Positions 17,822 through 26,948 are shown, counted from the stretch's first letter. The stretch is 64,000 nt of DNA from Acidobacteria bacterium RIFCSPLOWO2_12_FULL_66_21 (GCA_001767455.1 MELC01000058.1:1-64000), one strand, 5' to 3'. Notes: a model not told the origin generated them from the sequence alone. Numbers and translations: made by a program.

Positions 17822-19507
17822 CTACAAAATGATGCTGCCCCAGACGATGTTCGTGCCCCACACGATGTTGTCGGAGTCGTACTCCGTGCCCCACACGATG
17901 TTGTCGGAGTCGGAGTCCGTGCCCCACACGATGTTCTGCGTCCACGCCAACTGGTTCGTGTAGATGGCGGTGGTGCCCCACACGATGTTGGTGCCCCACA
18001 CGATGTTCTGCGCCCACAACAGCGTCTCGCCGGCAATCGTGGTCGACTGTGAGACGCCCGTCGCGAGCCACCACGACCCGACGGGCGTGGCCGTGTCGAT
18101 CGCCCGCCCGAGGTCGATGGCGCCCGCCGCGTTGAGCGCGCCAGCGCCCTGCGTCAGCGTGTCGTACGCCGCGCCGGTCGCGTCGTGCATGCGGAACGCG
18201 GTGAACTGCATGATGGCCTTGACGGCGTTCGGCGTCAGCGACGGACGCGCCGGATAGCCATTGGCGGTGCGGCTCGCTTCGAGCAGCAGCGCGACTGCGC
18301 CGCTCGCCACGCCCGCCGCCATGCTGGTCCCGCTGAGGCGAAGGTGCCCGGAGTCGACCCGGACCGCCGGGTACGTCTTGTAGAGATAACTCCTCAAGCT
18401 GCCGTCGGAAACCAGGCGGTGGCCGTCGGCCAGGATGTCCGGCTTCGCCATGCCGTCGTACCACGTCGGCCCGCGCGAGCTGTAGGGCGCCGGAATGTCG
18501 TCGCCGCGCCCGACCGTACCCTGATCCTCGAACGCGCCGGCCGTGAGCGACGACGGCGCGTTGCCGGGCGACGTGACGCCCGCATATCCCGGCTGCCCCG
18601 TCGCCGGATTGACGCCGAAGTTGCCGGCCGAGGTGACGACCACGATCCCGGCGCGGGCGGCCGCCTCGACGGCCTGCACGAGCGGGTCGGTCGCTGCCGA
18701 TTCGTAAATCGGATGGCCGAGCGAGAGGTTGATGACGTCGATGCCGAGCGCTTGCCTGTTCACGGTCGCGAACGTGAGCGCCTTGATGACGTCGCTCGTC
18801 TTCCCGGACCCCTTGCCGTCGAGCACCTTCATCACGATCAGGCGCGCCGCGGGCGCCACACCCTGGTACTGGCTGGCGACGGCGCCGCTGCTGCCGATCA
18901 GGCCCGCGACGTGCGTCCCGTGGCCGTAGTCGTCATACGCCCCGGCGTAGCTGCCGCCCGCGTTGACGAAGTCGTAGAAGGCCGGAATCCGGCCATCGAA
19001 GTCCTTCGACGGCGTGATGCCCGAATCGAGAATCGCGATGCCGATGCCTTTGCCGGTCGGACTCGCGGAGGTCAGGCCCAACGTCTCGCGCAGCACGTCG
19101 GTGCCGGAGCCGCCCGAGCTGGGGGCGGCGAAGGCCGAGACCGGCGAATTGATCGACACCGAGGCGATGGCCTCGTCGGCCGCCATCGCGTCGAACTGGG
19201 CCGGCGACACGCGGATCGTCAGCGCATCGAGCGTGGCGTGCTCCGCTTCGACGACGCCGCCGCTGGCCTTCAACCGATCACGGACCGCGGCGCGCTGGCC
19301 GGGGCTGGTCCGGACGATGACGCTGAGCGGGGTCGTCGAATCCGTGAGCCGCACCGCGTTGAGGGCACGATCGAGTTTTTTGAGAGCGCCCTGGCCCGCC
19401 GCCCACGAGGTGCCTGGAAGCCAGAGAGTGGCGAGAACCAGAACGAGTGCGGCCACGCGAACCGGAACTCGACTGGAAGAGCTGGGGAGTGTCTTACATG
19501 AAAGCAT
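17822..19507 (-). CDS. Secreted S8 subtilisin-like protease with C-terminal NIVWG repeats
   Basis: 561 residues from ATG 19507; a TTG six codons upstream is the alternative. After a signal peptide (to about residue 37) comes an inhibitor-like prodomain and an S8 catalytic domain with Asp161 (AILDSGI), His196 (GHGTHVAG) and Ser395 (GTSMAAG), so the triad is intact. The last 70 residues hold six NIVWG units (for example QNIVWGTNIVWGT and SDSDNIVWGTEYDSDNIVWG) encoded by near-identical DNA. Such tails are typical of acidobacterial subtilases; a sorting or anchoring role is only a guess. The protease, thioredoxin and Cys-rich protein lie in the same direction and may be coordinated. Confidence 0.92.
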   Translation of the reverse strand: MLSCKTLPSSSSRVPVRVAALVLVLATLWLPGTSWAAGQGALKKLDRALNAVRLTDSTTPLSVIVRTSPGQRAAVRDRLKASGGVVEAEHATLDALTIRVSPAQFDAMAADEAIASVSINSPVSAFAAPSSGGSGTDVLRETLGLTSASPTGKGIGIAILDSGITPSKDFDGRIPAFYDFVNAGGSYAGAYDDYGHGTHVAGLIGSSGAVASQYQGVAPAARLIVMKVLDGKGSGKTSDVIKALTFATVNRQALGIDVINLSLGHPIYESAATDPLVQAVEAAARAGIVVVTSAGNFGVNPATGQPGYAGVTSPGNAPSSLTAGAFEDQGTVGRGDDIPAPYSSRGPTWYDGMAKPDILADGHRLVSDGSLRSYLYKTYPAVRVDSGHLRLSGTSMAAGVASGAVALLLEASRTANGYPARPSLTPNAVKAIMQFTAFRMHDATGAAYDTLTQGAGALNAAGAIDLGRAIDTATPVGSWWLATGVSQSTTIAGETLLWAQNIVWGTNIVWGTTAIYTNQLAWTQNIVWGTDSDSDNIVWGTEYDSDNIVWGTNIVWGSIIL

Positions 19508-19740
19508 TTGTGAAAGGCTCAGCAATTCGCGGGCCGACTTTGCCGAGCTTGAGACAATTCGCGTTAAGTTCTTTATTAACTATACTTACGGGCTTGACTG
19601 AGACTGGACCGCTCGCACAGTTCTTGGATCGTCTGTGCCAGACTTAGACACGTCGATGGGCCCGAACGGCCTTCTGTGGGCGGTTCGGCCTGACAGGTCA
19701 ATGACTTGACCGATGGTGTTCCAGAATAGACCACGAAATA
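19508..19740 (-). promoter_or_regulatory. Structured leader upstream of the subtilase gene
   Basis: About 230 bp without a gene, with three small inverted repeats: GCACAG/CTGTGC (19615-19638), CCGAAC/GTTCGG (19662-19688) and the palindrome GGTCAA-TGAC-TTGACC (19696-19711). An AT-rich stretch at 19565-19590 includes a possible -10 TATAGT on the minus strand. The palindrome could be an operator and the hairpins a 5' leader. No known riboswitch class was recognised. Confidence 0.35.
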
Positions 19741-19947
19741 CCGAAATGGAGCACTCGCAGCATGGAGCGGCGGGACACATGGAACCTCCTCGTACCCCCG
19801 GCGGATTGTCCTTTCGCCTGGTTCATCCAGTCCTCGGAGATCGAGCGCGAGCGCGACGCGCCGGCGCCCCCCGGCGTGGTGGTGGTGTCCTCCTGCTCGC
19901 ATAGGCGTCATCGGCGTGCGGAACCGTACGTGGTAAGGTTGCCGCCC

Positions 19948-20011
19948 ATGGAGGCCGCCGCGCACGCGCGATGACGGCGCTGACGCTGACGCTGTCGGAG
20001 ATCGCGCGATG
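19948..20011 (+). pseudogene. Collapsed second ECF sigma gene
   Basis: ATG 19948 opens MEAAAHAR and stops. From 19971 the DNA matches the last codons of the intact sigma gene (end of region 4) but out of frame. Compared with the intact copy, 517 bp between start and tail are missing. The upstream 39 bp also match. The remnant ends, as in the intact copy, by overlapping the kinase ATG. Confidence 0.75.
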
Positions 20012-22342
20012 AGCAGCACGACCTCGGAACTGGAGGCACGCTTCGCGCGGTTCGTCGAGCATCACGTGCTCCACGGCACGCGGCTGCCGATGGAACAGCT
20101 CTGCGGCGACCGCCCGGACCTCGCGCATCCCCTCGAGGCGCTCATCCGCCGGTACCTGTCGATCACGGCGAGGCTGGACAGCGACAGTGTGGGCCCGGCC
20201 TTTCAGGCCGGGCGCCACGACAGCGACGCGACATCCACGGCTGGGCGTTTACCTTACGTCGAGGGCTTCCAGACCATCGAGCGGATTGGCACCGGCGGCA
20301 TGGGCGAGGTCTACAAGCTCAAGGACCTGCGCCTCGATCGCACCGTCGCGGCCAAGGTCATTCGACGGGATGCCCCGGCCATCCGCGCGGACATGGCCTC
20401 GTTCCTGAGCGAGGCGCGCGCGCTCGCGCTCTTCTCGGACCGACGCATCGTCCAGGTGTTCGAGTTCCGGCCGGACGCCGACCCTCCGGTCATCATCATG
20501 GAGTTTGTGGACGGCTTCGAGCTGGGGAAGCTTGCGCCGTCGCTCGAGTTCGCGCAGCGCGCGCGCATCATGGTCGAGATCTGCGAGGCGGCGCACCACG
20601 CCCACACGCTCGGCCTCCAGCATCGCGACCTGAAGCCGTCGAATATCATGCTCGACGCGAGGCTCTCGCCGCGCATCCTGGATTTCGGCCTGAGCTCCGG
20701 CGATCCGGCGCGAGGCCACCTCAAAGGAACACTTCCCTACGTCGCCCCCGAGCAGCTGGATCCGTCGCGGCCGATCGACGCACGGACCGACGTGTATGCC
20801 CTTGGCGTGATCTTCTACGAGATGCTGGCCGGCCGGCCGCCCTATGCCGGTGAGGACGGTGCGGTGATCGACAGCATTCGCCGCGGGCGGCCGCGGCTGC
20901 CCGTGGAGGTGGACGCGAGGGTGCCGGAGCCGCTCCAGGCGATCGCGCTGACCGCCATGGAAGCGGATCCGGCCGCGCGGTTCCAGTCCGCGTCCGACAT
21001 GGCGGCGGACCTGCGCCGGCACCTGGACGGCCGCCCGATCCTCGCGCGGCCTTCTCTGTACGCCTCCACCCTCGGATCGCGCGTCGAGCCGCATCTCGAT
21101 CACATCGGCGAATGGCTGCGGCTGCGGCTCATCTACCCGCACGAGGCGGATCGGCTGCGCGGCGCGTATCGCGCGCTCGAGGCGCGGGAGGACGACTGGA
21201 TCGTCGAGAGCCGCGTGCTCTCGTACACGCAGATCGCGCTCTACCTCGGGGCGTTCCTGCTGTTCTGCGGGAGCATCTTCTATTTCTTCGCCGCCCGCGT
21301 GTACGACAAGGTCCAGGGAGTCGCGGCGCCGGCCGCCGTGCTCGGGCTGCCGTTCATCGGACTCAATGCGGCGGCGCACCTCCTCTACCGCAAGGACCAC
21401 AAGGCGGTCGCGGTCGCGTTCTATCTCGCGGCCGTCGTGCTGCTGCCGCTGTTCCTGCTCATCGTGTTCTACGAGACGAACCTGCTCGTCGCCGCGCCCG
21501 ATGCGGCCGGCCAGCTCTTCTCCCGCGACATCGTGTCGAACCGGCAGTTGCAGGTCACCACGTTCGTGGCGTGCGGCTGGTGCGCGTGGCTCGCGCTCCG
21601 GACGAGGACCATCGCGCTCAGCACCGTGTTCACGCTGCTCGCGCTGACGGCCGCGCTCGCCATAATCTCGGATTTCGGCCTGCGGACGTGGTGGGACGAC
21701 AGCCAGTGGGACAAGCTGTCGCTGCACCTCCTCCCCCTGGTCTTCGGCTACGCGGCGATCGGGATCGCCGCCGAACGGTCCAACCGGCCGTGGCTGAGCC
21801 GTCCCGCCTTCCTCGGCGGCGCCGTGCTGCTCGTCGTCCTGCTCGAGCTGCTCGCGCTCAACGGGAAGATGTTCGAGTATCTCGGAGGATTGTCACTGAC
21901 CTCACTTCAGCCGGCGCAGGTCAGCGACCCGCAGTTGCTGAACACCATCGCGGCCATGACGGTCAACGGGGTGGTGTTCTATCTGGTCGCCGTCGTGCTC
22001 CATCAGCGGGCATCAGAGGTGGTGAGACCGTCGGCGCAACTGCTCTTCACGATCGCGCCCTTCGCGATGCTTCACCCGATCGGGTACCTGGTGCGGACGG
22101 CGGAGTACGCGCGGGGTTTCGACTGGGCGTACCTCGCCGTTGCGGGTGCGATCGTGATGCTCAGCGAGAAGCGGCAACGCCGGAGCTTCTACTATGCGGG
22201 GCTGCTGAACCTCGGGCTCGCCCTGTATTTCATCGCCGAACGCCGCCACTGGTTCGATCGGCCTGCCTGGGCGATCGCGATTGTGGCCGCGGGCCTCGTA
22301 ACACTGGGCGTCGGCTTCGCCCTGGACCGCCGCCGCGGATAA
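20009..22342 (+). CDS. Ser/Thr protein kinase with C-terminal multi-pass membrane domain
   Basis: 777 residues. After an N-terminal helical region (1-80) comes a PknB-type kinase domain (about 87-345) with glycine loop GTGGMG (94-99), Lys116 (AAKVI), catalytic HRDLKPSN (205-212), DFG (225-227) and the APE-like sequence APEQLD. From about residue 395 there are some ten TM helices (IALYLGAFLLFCGSIFYFFA, FYLAAVVLLPLFLLIVFY, LTLGVGFAL at the end), with a DUF2157-like look. It should signal in the cytoplasm from the membrane. Its sigma partner is the collapsed remnant just upstream; the nearest intact sigma is at 16000, so the working pair may now be encoded apart. Confidence 0.92.
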   Translation: MSSTTSELEARFARFVEHHVLHGTRLPMEQLCGDRPDLAHPLEALIRRYLSITARLDSDSVGPAFQAGRHDSDATSTAGRLPYVEGFQTIERIGTGGMGEVYKLKDLRLDRTVAAKVIRRDAPAIRADMASFLSEARALALFSDRRIVQVFEFRPDADPPVIIMEFVDGFELGKLAPSLEFAQRARIMVEICEAAHHAHTLGLQHRDLKPSNIMLDARLSPRILDFGLSSGDPARGHLKGTLPYVAPEQLDPSRPIDARTDVYALGVIFYEMLAGRPPYAGEDGAVIDSIRRGRPRLPVEVDARVPEPLQAIALTAMEADPAARFQSASDMAADLRRHLDGRPILARPSLYASTLGSRVEPHLDHIGEWLRLRLIYPHEADRLRGAYRALEAREDDWIVESRVLSYTQIALYLGAFLLFCGSIFYFFAARVYDKVQGVAAPAAVLGLPFIGLNAAAHLLYRKDHKAVAVAFYLAAVVLLPLFLLIVFYETNLLVAAPDAAGQLFSRDIVSNRQLQVTTFVACGWCAWLALRTRTIALSTVFTLLALTAALAIISDFGLRTWWDDSQWDKLSLHLLPLVFGYAAIGIAAERSNRPWLSRPAFLGGAVLLVVLLELLALNGKMFEYLGGLSLTSLQPAQVSDPQLLNTIAAMTVNGVVFYLVAVVLHQRASEVVRPSAQLLFTIAPFAMLHPIGYLVRTAEYARGFDWAYLAVAGAIVMLSEKRQRRSFYYAGLLNLGLALYFIAERRHWFDRPAWAIAIVAAGLVTLGVGFALDRRRG

Positions 22343-22371
22343 CCTCCACTGAAGCACACGGATGGATTCAA

Positions 22372-22436
22372 ACCACGGAAGAACACAGAAGAACACTGTT
22401 TGGGAATTCACCACGGAAGAACACAGAAGAACACTT
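22372..22436. repeat. Direct repeat of 26 bp between kinase and TerB genes
   Basis: Two copies (22372-22397 and 22410-22435) of a unit that begins ACCACGGAAGAACACAGA. Degenerate copies of the same motif occur at about 40190-40245. It is a simple A-rich intergenic repeat with no coding role. Confidence 0.75.
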
Positions 22437-22956
22437 AGCCCTGCTCCCGGGGCTTGAATACGCTCAGGTGCTTGAGATGGCCGGTGCGCACGGCAATGTA
22501 TTCCGAGTGCTCGATCTTCAGCTCGTTCGCGATGCGGCGGATCTCGTTGTCCTCGGCGGTGAGGATGGACTCGTCGCTCGACGAGACGGCGAACAGGCAG
22601 TCGATGAGCGCGAGCTTCTGCTCGTGCGTGGCGATCCGATCGAACTCGCGCGTGACGAGGAAATCGTCGGTGCCGCCCGATCGGGTGGCGAGCGCGCGCG
22701 TAATCTGGACGATCAGTCCGGCCACCTCGATGGGGAGGTCGGCGCGCAGCGCGACCAGCCGCTCCATCTCGCGCGCCTCGCCGTCGGTGACCTCGTGGTC
22801 GGCGCGCGCCGCGCGCGTCAGGATGTAGGCGAAACAGGCGACGTAGTGCGCGCGATCGGGCTCGAGACCGCCGAGCGCCTGCTCGATCTCGGCCAGGGGA
22901 CCGCGGTCCTCAGGCTCCTGTTGGCGCTCCAGCCCGAGCCAGCTCCAGATTGACAT
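22435..22956 (-). CDS. TerB-family protein
   Basis: 173 residues; MSIWSWLGLE start. The region at about 25-150 is the all-helical TerB fold with its acidic motifs (RAARADHEVTDGEAREMERL in the first half, and a second repeat with SSSDESILTAEDNEIRRIAN). TerB proteins are linked with tellurite resistance and stress responses and bind divalent metal through such acids. No other ter gene is near. It lies on the opposite strand to the kinase and is followed in the same direction by nothing closely spaced; the zinc-ribbon regulator is upstream on the same strand by 9 bp, so the two probably form an operon. Confidence 0.82.
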   Translation of the reverse strand: MSIWSWLGLERQQEPEDRGPLAEIEQALGGLEPDRAHYVACFAYILTRAARADHEVTDGEAREMERLVALRADLPIEVAGLIVQITRALATRSGGTDDFLVTREFDRIATHEQKLALIDCLFAVSSSDESILTAEDNEIRRIANELKIEHSEYIAVRTGHLKHLSVFKPREQG

Positions 22957-22965
22957 CGCGCCAGT

Positions 22966-23253
22966 TTATTCCGGTTCGTCGCGAACGATGCTGATCATCG
23001 GCTCGTAGAGGCGCGTCCCCCAGCATTCGGGGCACTTGCCGGGCTTGGACAGCTTTTCCTCGCCGAAGGTGAAGCCGCAGGCTTTGCACCGCGCGGGAAT
23101 GATGCTGACGATATGGCCGGCCGCCCTCGCCGAGCGGATGAGATGTCGCAGATCGTCCTCGACGTCCGCCCGCCGCAGCCCCAGCTCACGCGCTATGGAT
23201 GAGACGCTGCGCGGCTCGGTCAGCATCTCCTGCAGGGCTTTGCGAAAAGCCAT
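22966..23253 (-). CDS. HTH plus zinc-ribbon predicted transcriptional regulator (COG3357-like)
   Basis: 95 residues from ATG 23253 (MAFRKALQEML); the frame is open further upstream but poorly coding. The N-terminal half is a winged-helix-like HTH (SVSSIARELGLRRADVEDDL). The C-terminal half is a four-Cys zinc ribbon (CKACGF and CPECWG). This layout matches a small ArsR-like regulator family. It lies directly before the TerB gene and diverges from the receiver-domain gene at 23409. Confidence 0.8.
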   Translation of the reverse strand: MAFRKALQEMLTEPRSVSSIARELGLRRADVEDDLRHLIRSARAAGHIVSIIPARCKACGFTFGEEKLSKPGKCPECWGTRLYEPMISIVRDEPE

Positions 23254-23408
23254 CGCCTCAACTGTATATCGCCCGCTCCAATTCGCTCCATCCCTTATTG
23301 CGGCCCCGCTCTTGCACATGGGCCGTACGCTCCCCAGAGCCGGTGACTCCCGTGTATCGAGCGCCGAAGGTCATCCCCTTGCTGTAGCTTTTTGCGACGC
23401 TTGCCTTA

Positions 23409-24068
23409 GTGAGTAGTGTCGTTCGCGTTGCGCGAAGTCCCCACGGCTGGTGGGAGGTTCGAGGAATCGACGGGCAGGTCATCGTCCGTTACGTTTCTGA
23501 ATTCCAGGCGTGGGAAGCAGGACGTGCCGCGGCCATTCGGCAGGGAGCGGATCTCGTCATCCAACAGAGCGAAGGCGGGAACCGATACGAGATGTTCGAT
23601 GTGGCATCCGGAACCTTGAGGGCGCTGCCGGAAATCAACGAAGGAGCTGCCGAAGGCGTCGCGTCGCCGCGCTGGCTGATCCTCCTCGTGGACGATCTTC
23701 TCGACGCGCGCGAGCTCTACGCGCAGTACCTCACCTACGCCGGTTTCAGCGTCGTCACCGCGATCAACGGACACGAGGCCGTCCGGCTCGCGGAGCTGTT
23801 GCATCCCGATTTGATCCTGATGGACATCAGGCTGCCCGGGATGGACGGCCTCGAGGCGACGTCCGACCTGAAGGCCAACCCTGCCGTGGCCGACATCCCC
23901 GTCGTCGCCATCACCGCGGACGAGTCCGAGGAGGTGCGCGAGCGGGCGCAGCGGGTCGGCTGCAGCGCGTTCATCTCGAAGCCGGCGCTGCCCGACGCGG
24001 TCGCGCGGTCGATCGTCGCGATTCTCTCCGGCGAGCAGCGGCTCGACAGCAGCACGGACGGCGGGTAA
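23409..24068 (+). CDS. Response-regulator receiver protein with N-terminal DUF2188-like domain
   Basis: 219 residues from a GTG with no strong ribosome site. Residues 1-60 (GWWEVRGIDGQVIVRYVSEF) resemble the small DUF2188-type fold. A receiver domain at about 89-208 has the acidic pair LLVDDLL, phospho-acceptor Asp in LILMDIRLPGMDG, Thr in VVAITADES and Lys in FISKPAL. There is no output domain, so it may work by protein contact like CheY. No kinase gene is adjacent. Confidence 0.85.
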   Translation: MSSVVRVARSPHGWWEVRGIDGQVIVRYVSEFQAWEAGRAAAIRQGADLVIQQSEGGNRYEMFDVASGTLRALPEINEGAAEGVASPRWLILLVDDLLDARELYAQYLTYAGFSVVTAINGHEAVRLAELLHPDLILMDIRLPGMDGLEATSDLKANPAVADIPVVAITADESEEVRERAQRVGCSAFISKPALPDAVARSIVAILSGEQRLDSSTDGG

Positions 24069-24083
24069 CGGCGTTCCAGCGAG

Positions 24084-24155
24084 TCGGTGAATTGGTGAAA
24101 TCGGTGAATTGGTGAACGACCCCACAATTCACTAATTCACGAATTCACGAATTCA
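24084..24155. repeat. Tandem GGTGAATT-type repeat with inverted second half
   Basis: About four units of the type TCGGTGAATTGGTGAA are followed by units of the complementary type (AATTCACTAATTCACGAA), so the stretch can fold into a long hairpin. The 3' end overlaps the end of the RibD-like gene, whose stop codon is inside the repeat. The same repeat occurs at 30519-30618 and as a short trace at 53606-53624. Confidence 0.75.
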
Positions 24156-25000
24156 GGGGCCCTGACCGCGAAATGCTCGAACAGGAACGGATGATCCGGG
24201 CTCGTGCTTCGTTTGCGCACGAGCGGATCCACCGAAGGACCGCGCGCGCCGACGTAGAACGGCGTGTCCGGCTCGCCCGCCACGCGCTCCGTCGTCGTCA
24301 GCAGCAGATCGTCGACGAGACCGGCATCGATCAGCGACGTCGCGGTGTTTCGCCCGCCCACCGCCGACACGTTCACGATGCCGAATTCGGAGCGGAGGAT
24401 CTCGAGCGGCCGGCGCGGCGTGCCATCGTCCATGGTGAGGATCGTCATCCATGGCCTCCGAGCGCGCGCGGGCTCGAGCAGCCCGCGGCCGTCGGGCGTC
24501 GTGATGAACACCACCGGGACCTCGGACACGTTGCAGGCAAGCGTGCCCTCGACGTCGAACCGGCCGGCGGTGACGATCACCTGTATGGGATGGCGCGGCA
24601 GGCCCAGCTCGTTGCGCAGCTCGACGAGCTCCGGATGCCAGACCGAGAAGAACACGTCCGGTCCCGTCGCGGTCTTCGCGCCGGCCATCACCGCGCCCGC
24701 CGCGACACGCGACACCCCCTCGTAGATGACGTGCTGGTCCACAGGGCCGCCCCCAAGGTCCCCGGGATCGAGCGCCTCCGTGTTCCCGTCGTGCGACCGG
24801 ACGAAAACGAGCGACACCGCCGGAAGCGGCGCGGGACGTTCGGCGAGCCGAAACCAGCCGTCGTACAGCCGGCGCGTCCAGTCGTTGCCGATCGATCTCC
24901 ATCCGCACCGGCCTGGGAAGTCCTCGAGCGTGCGCAGCGGATCGAGCGGCGCGGTGGCCGCCTCGTGTCGCTTCCGCGCCGCAAACTCCGCGAAGGACAT
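24137..25000 (-). CDS. RibD C-terminal / dihydrofolate-reductase-like reductase
   Basis: 287 residues from ATG 25000. A RibD_C (DHFR-like) Rossmann domain covers about residues 60-275: PAVSLVFVRSHDG strand, VMAGAKTATGPDVFF, a central IQVIVTAGRFDVE strand and the glycine-rich SAVGGRNTATSLIDAGLVDD near the end. RibD_C enzymes use NAD(P)H to reduce the ribosylamino-pyrimidine of riboflavin synthesis or related substrates. There is no deaminase domain and no rib genes nearby, so it is probably a stand-alone reductase of unknown substrate. Its last codons are supplied by the intergenic repeat. Confidence 0.82.
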   Translation of the reverse strand: MSFAEFAARKRHEAATAPLDPLRTLEDFPGRCGWRSIGNDWTRRLYDGWFRLAERPAPLPAVSLVFVRSHDGNTEALDPGDLGGGPVDQHVIYEGVSRVAAGAVMAGAKTATGPDVFFSVWHPELVELRNELGLPRHPIQVIVTAGRFDVEGTLACNVSEVPVVFITTPDGRGLLEPARARRPWMTILTMDDGTPRRPLEILRSEFGIVNVSAVGGRNTATSLIDAGLVDDLLLTTTERVAGEPDTPFYVGARGPSVDPLVRKRSTSPDHPFLFEHFAVRAPEFVNS

Positions 25001-25007
25001 CCCCGCG

Positions 25008-26948
25008 CTATCCGGCGGGCTTCAGGAGGAGGAATCCCAGTGGCGGTACGACGAGGCGCAGCGAGTCCGCGTGGCCGTGCGACGCGATGGGCTCGGTGAA
25101 CACCACGCCCGCGTTTCCGACGTTGCCTCCGCCGTACAGCTCCGAGTCGCTGTTGACGAGCTCGACATACGAGCCCGCCGCGGGCACGCCGATCCGGTAG
25201 CCCTCGCGCGGAACCGGCGTGAAATTGAGCACCGCCACGACGAACGCCCCGCCGCGGCCGCGCCGGATGAACGACACGACGCTGTTCTCGTTGTCGTTGC
25301 AGTCAATCCACGAGAAGCCCGAGCCGTCGAAATCGACCTCGAAGAGCACCGGCTCCGACGAGTAGACGTGGTTCAGATCCCGCACGAGCCTGCGGATGCC
25401 GCCGTGCAGCGGCTCGTCGAGCAGGTGCCAGTCGAGGCTTCGATCGTGGTTCCACTCGCGCGGCTGACCGAATTCGTCCCCCATGAACATCAGCTTCTTG
25501 CCCGGGTGCGCGTACATGAACCCGTAGAGCGCACGAAGCGTTGCGGCTCTCTGCCAGGCGTCGCCCGGAATCTTGCCGTAGAGGGACCCTTTGCCGTGGA
25601 CGACCTCGTCGTGCGAGAAGGGCAGGATGAAGTTCTCGGTGAAGGCGTACAGCAGCGAGAAGGTCAGGTGATTGTGGTGCCAGCGGCGGTGGATCGGATC
25701 CTGGCGCATGTATTCCAGGATGTCGTTCATCCACCCCATGTTCCACTTGTAGGTGAAGCCGAGGCCGCCGACATACGCCGGACGGCTGACCGACGGCCAG
25801 GCGGTCGACTCCTCCGCGACGGTAATGGTGCCCGGCAGCTCGCCGTGCGTGAGCGTGTTCAGCTCGCGGATGAAATCGATCGCCTCCAGGTTCTCGCGCC
25901 CGCCGAACTTGTTCGGCACCCATTCTCCATGCTCGCGCGAGTAGTCGAGATACAGCATCGAGGCCACCGCGTCGACGCGCAAGCCGTCGGCGTGGAACTC
26001 GTGCAGCCAATAGAGCGCGTTGGCGAGCAGGAAGCAGCGGACCTCGTTGCGCCCGTAGTTGAAGATCAACGTGCCCCAGTCGTAGTGCTCCCCTTGTCGC
26101 GGATCCTCGTGCTCGAAGAGCGCGGTTCCGTCGAACCGGGCGAGCCCGTGCGCGTCCTTGGGAAAATGTCCGGGCACCCAGTCGAGCAGCACGCCGATGC
26201 CGGCGCGGTGGCAGGCGTCCACGAAGGCCTTGAAGTCCCTCGGCGACCCGAAGCGGCTCGTCGGCGCGAAGAACCCCGTCACCTGGTAGCCCCACGACCC
26301 GGAGAACGGGTGCTCCATGACAGGCAGCAGCTCGATGTGCGTGTAGCCCATCTCCTTGACGTAGGGGATGAGCCGTTCCGCCAGCTCCGCATACGTCAGA
26401 TAGCGATCGTTTTCGTGCGGCACGCGCGCCCACGAGCCCAGGTGCACTTCGTAGATCGCGAGCGGCCGCTCGAGCCACGAGCCGGCCGCCTGGCGCGCGC
26501 CGATCCACTCGGCGTCGCCCCATTCGTAGTCCGGACTGCAGATGACGGAGGCCGAGAGCGGCGGCACCTCGAATGCGAAGCCGAAGGGATCGACCTTCAG
26601 CAGCAGCTCCCCGTTCTTCGTGTGCAGCTCGAATTTGTAGCGCTCGCCGGCCTGCGCGGCCGGGACGAAGATCTCCCACACACCGCTCGTCCCGAGCGAC
26701 CGCATCGGATGCGCGCGGCCGTCCCACCCGTTGAAGTCCCCCACCGCGCTGACCCGCTCGGCGTTGGGGGCCCACACGGCGAAATGCACGCCGGCGGTGT
26801 CGCCGACGCGCATCGGATGCGCGCCCAGCTTCTCGTAGATGCGTGTGTGACGCCCCTCGCCGAACAGATACAGGTCGTAGTCGGTCAGCACGTGGCCGTG
26901 TCGCGACCGATCGTCGAGTTCCCGCCTCGACCCGGCGGGGCGCGTCAT
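25008..26948 (-). CDS. glgB: 1,4-alpha-glucan branching enzyme
   Basis: 646 residues from ATG 26948, which overlaps the stop of the upstream glutaredoxin gene (ATGA). It has an N-terminal CBM48 domain ([20 protein letters not shown]), a GH13 catalytic barrel with the standard regions ([23 protein letters not shown] with the nucleophile Asp; TVAEEST with the acid/base Glu; [13 protein letters not shown]) and a C-terminal beta domain. It forms the alpha-1,6 branches of glycogen. No other glycogen gene is in the window; the coupling with a glutaredoxin is unusual. Confidence 0.95.
   Translation of the reverse strand: MTRPAGSRRELDDRSRHGHVLTDYDLYLFGEGRHTRIYEKLGAHPMRVGDTAGVHFAVWAPNAERVSAVGDFNGWDGRAHPMRSLGTSGVWEIFVPAAQAGERYKFELHTKNGELLLKVDPFGFAFEVPPLSASVICSPDYEWGDAEWIGARQAAGSWLERPLAIYEVHLGSWARVPHENDRYLTYAELAERLIPYVKEMGYTHIELLPVMEHPFSGSWGYQVTGFFAPTSRFGSPRDFKAFVDACHRAGIGVLLDWVPGHFPKDAHGLARFDGTALFEHEDPRQGEHYDWGTLIFNYGRNEVRCFLLANALYWLHEFHADGLRVDAVASMLYLDYSREHGEWVPNKFGGRENLEAIDFIRELNTLTHGELPGTITVAEESTAWPSVSRPAYVGGLGFTYKWNMGWMNDILEYMRQDPIHRRWHHNHLTFSLLYAFTENFILPFSHDEVVHGKGSLYGKIPGDAWQRAATLRALYGFMYAHPGKKLMFMGDEFGQPREWNHDRSLDWHLLDEPLHGGIRRLVRDLNHVYSSEPVLFEVDFDGSGFSWIDCNDNENSVVSFIRRGRGGAFVVAVLNFTPVPREGYRIGVPAAGSYVELVNSDSELYGGGNVGNAGVVFTEPIASHGHADSLRLVVPPLGFLLLKPAG

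Noticed and set aside
19762-19974. Small plus-strand frame (WNLLVPPADCPFAWFIQSSE) before the second sigma remnant
   Set aside because: Mildly protein-like but it runs into the duplicated promoter and sigma remnant in the wrong frame; no family and no ribosome site.
20249-21727. Long minus-strand frame (about 490 codons) opposite the kinase gene
   Set aside because: A shadow of a GC-rich gene: Arg- and Glu-rich low-complexity translation with no domain, wholly inside a confirmed kinase.
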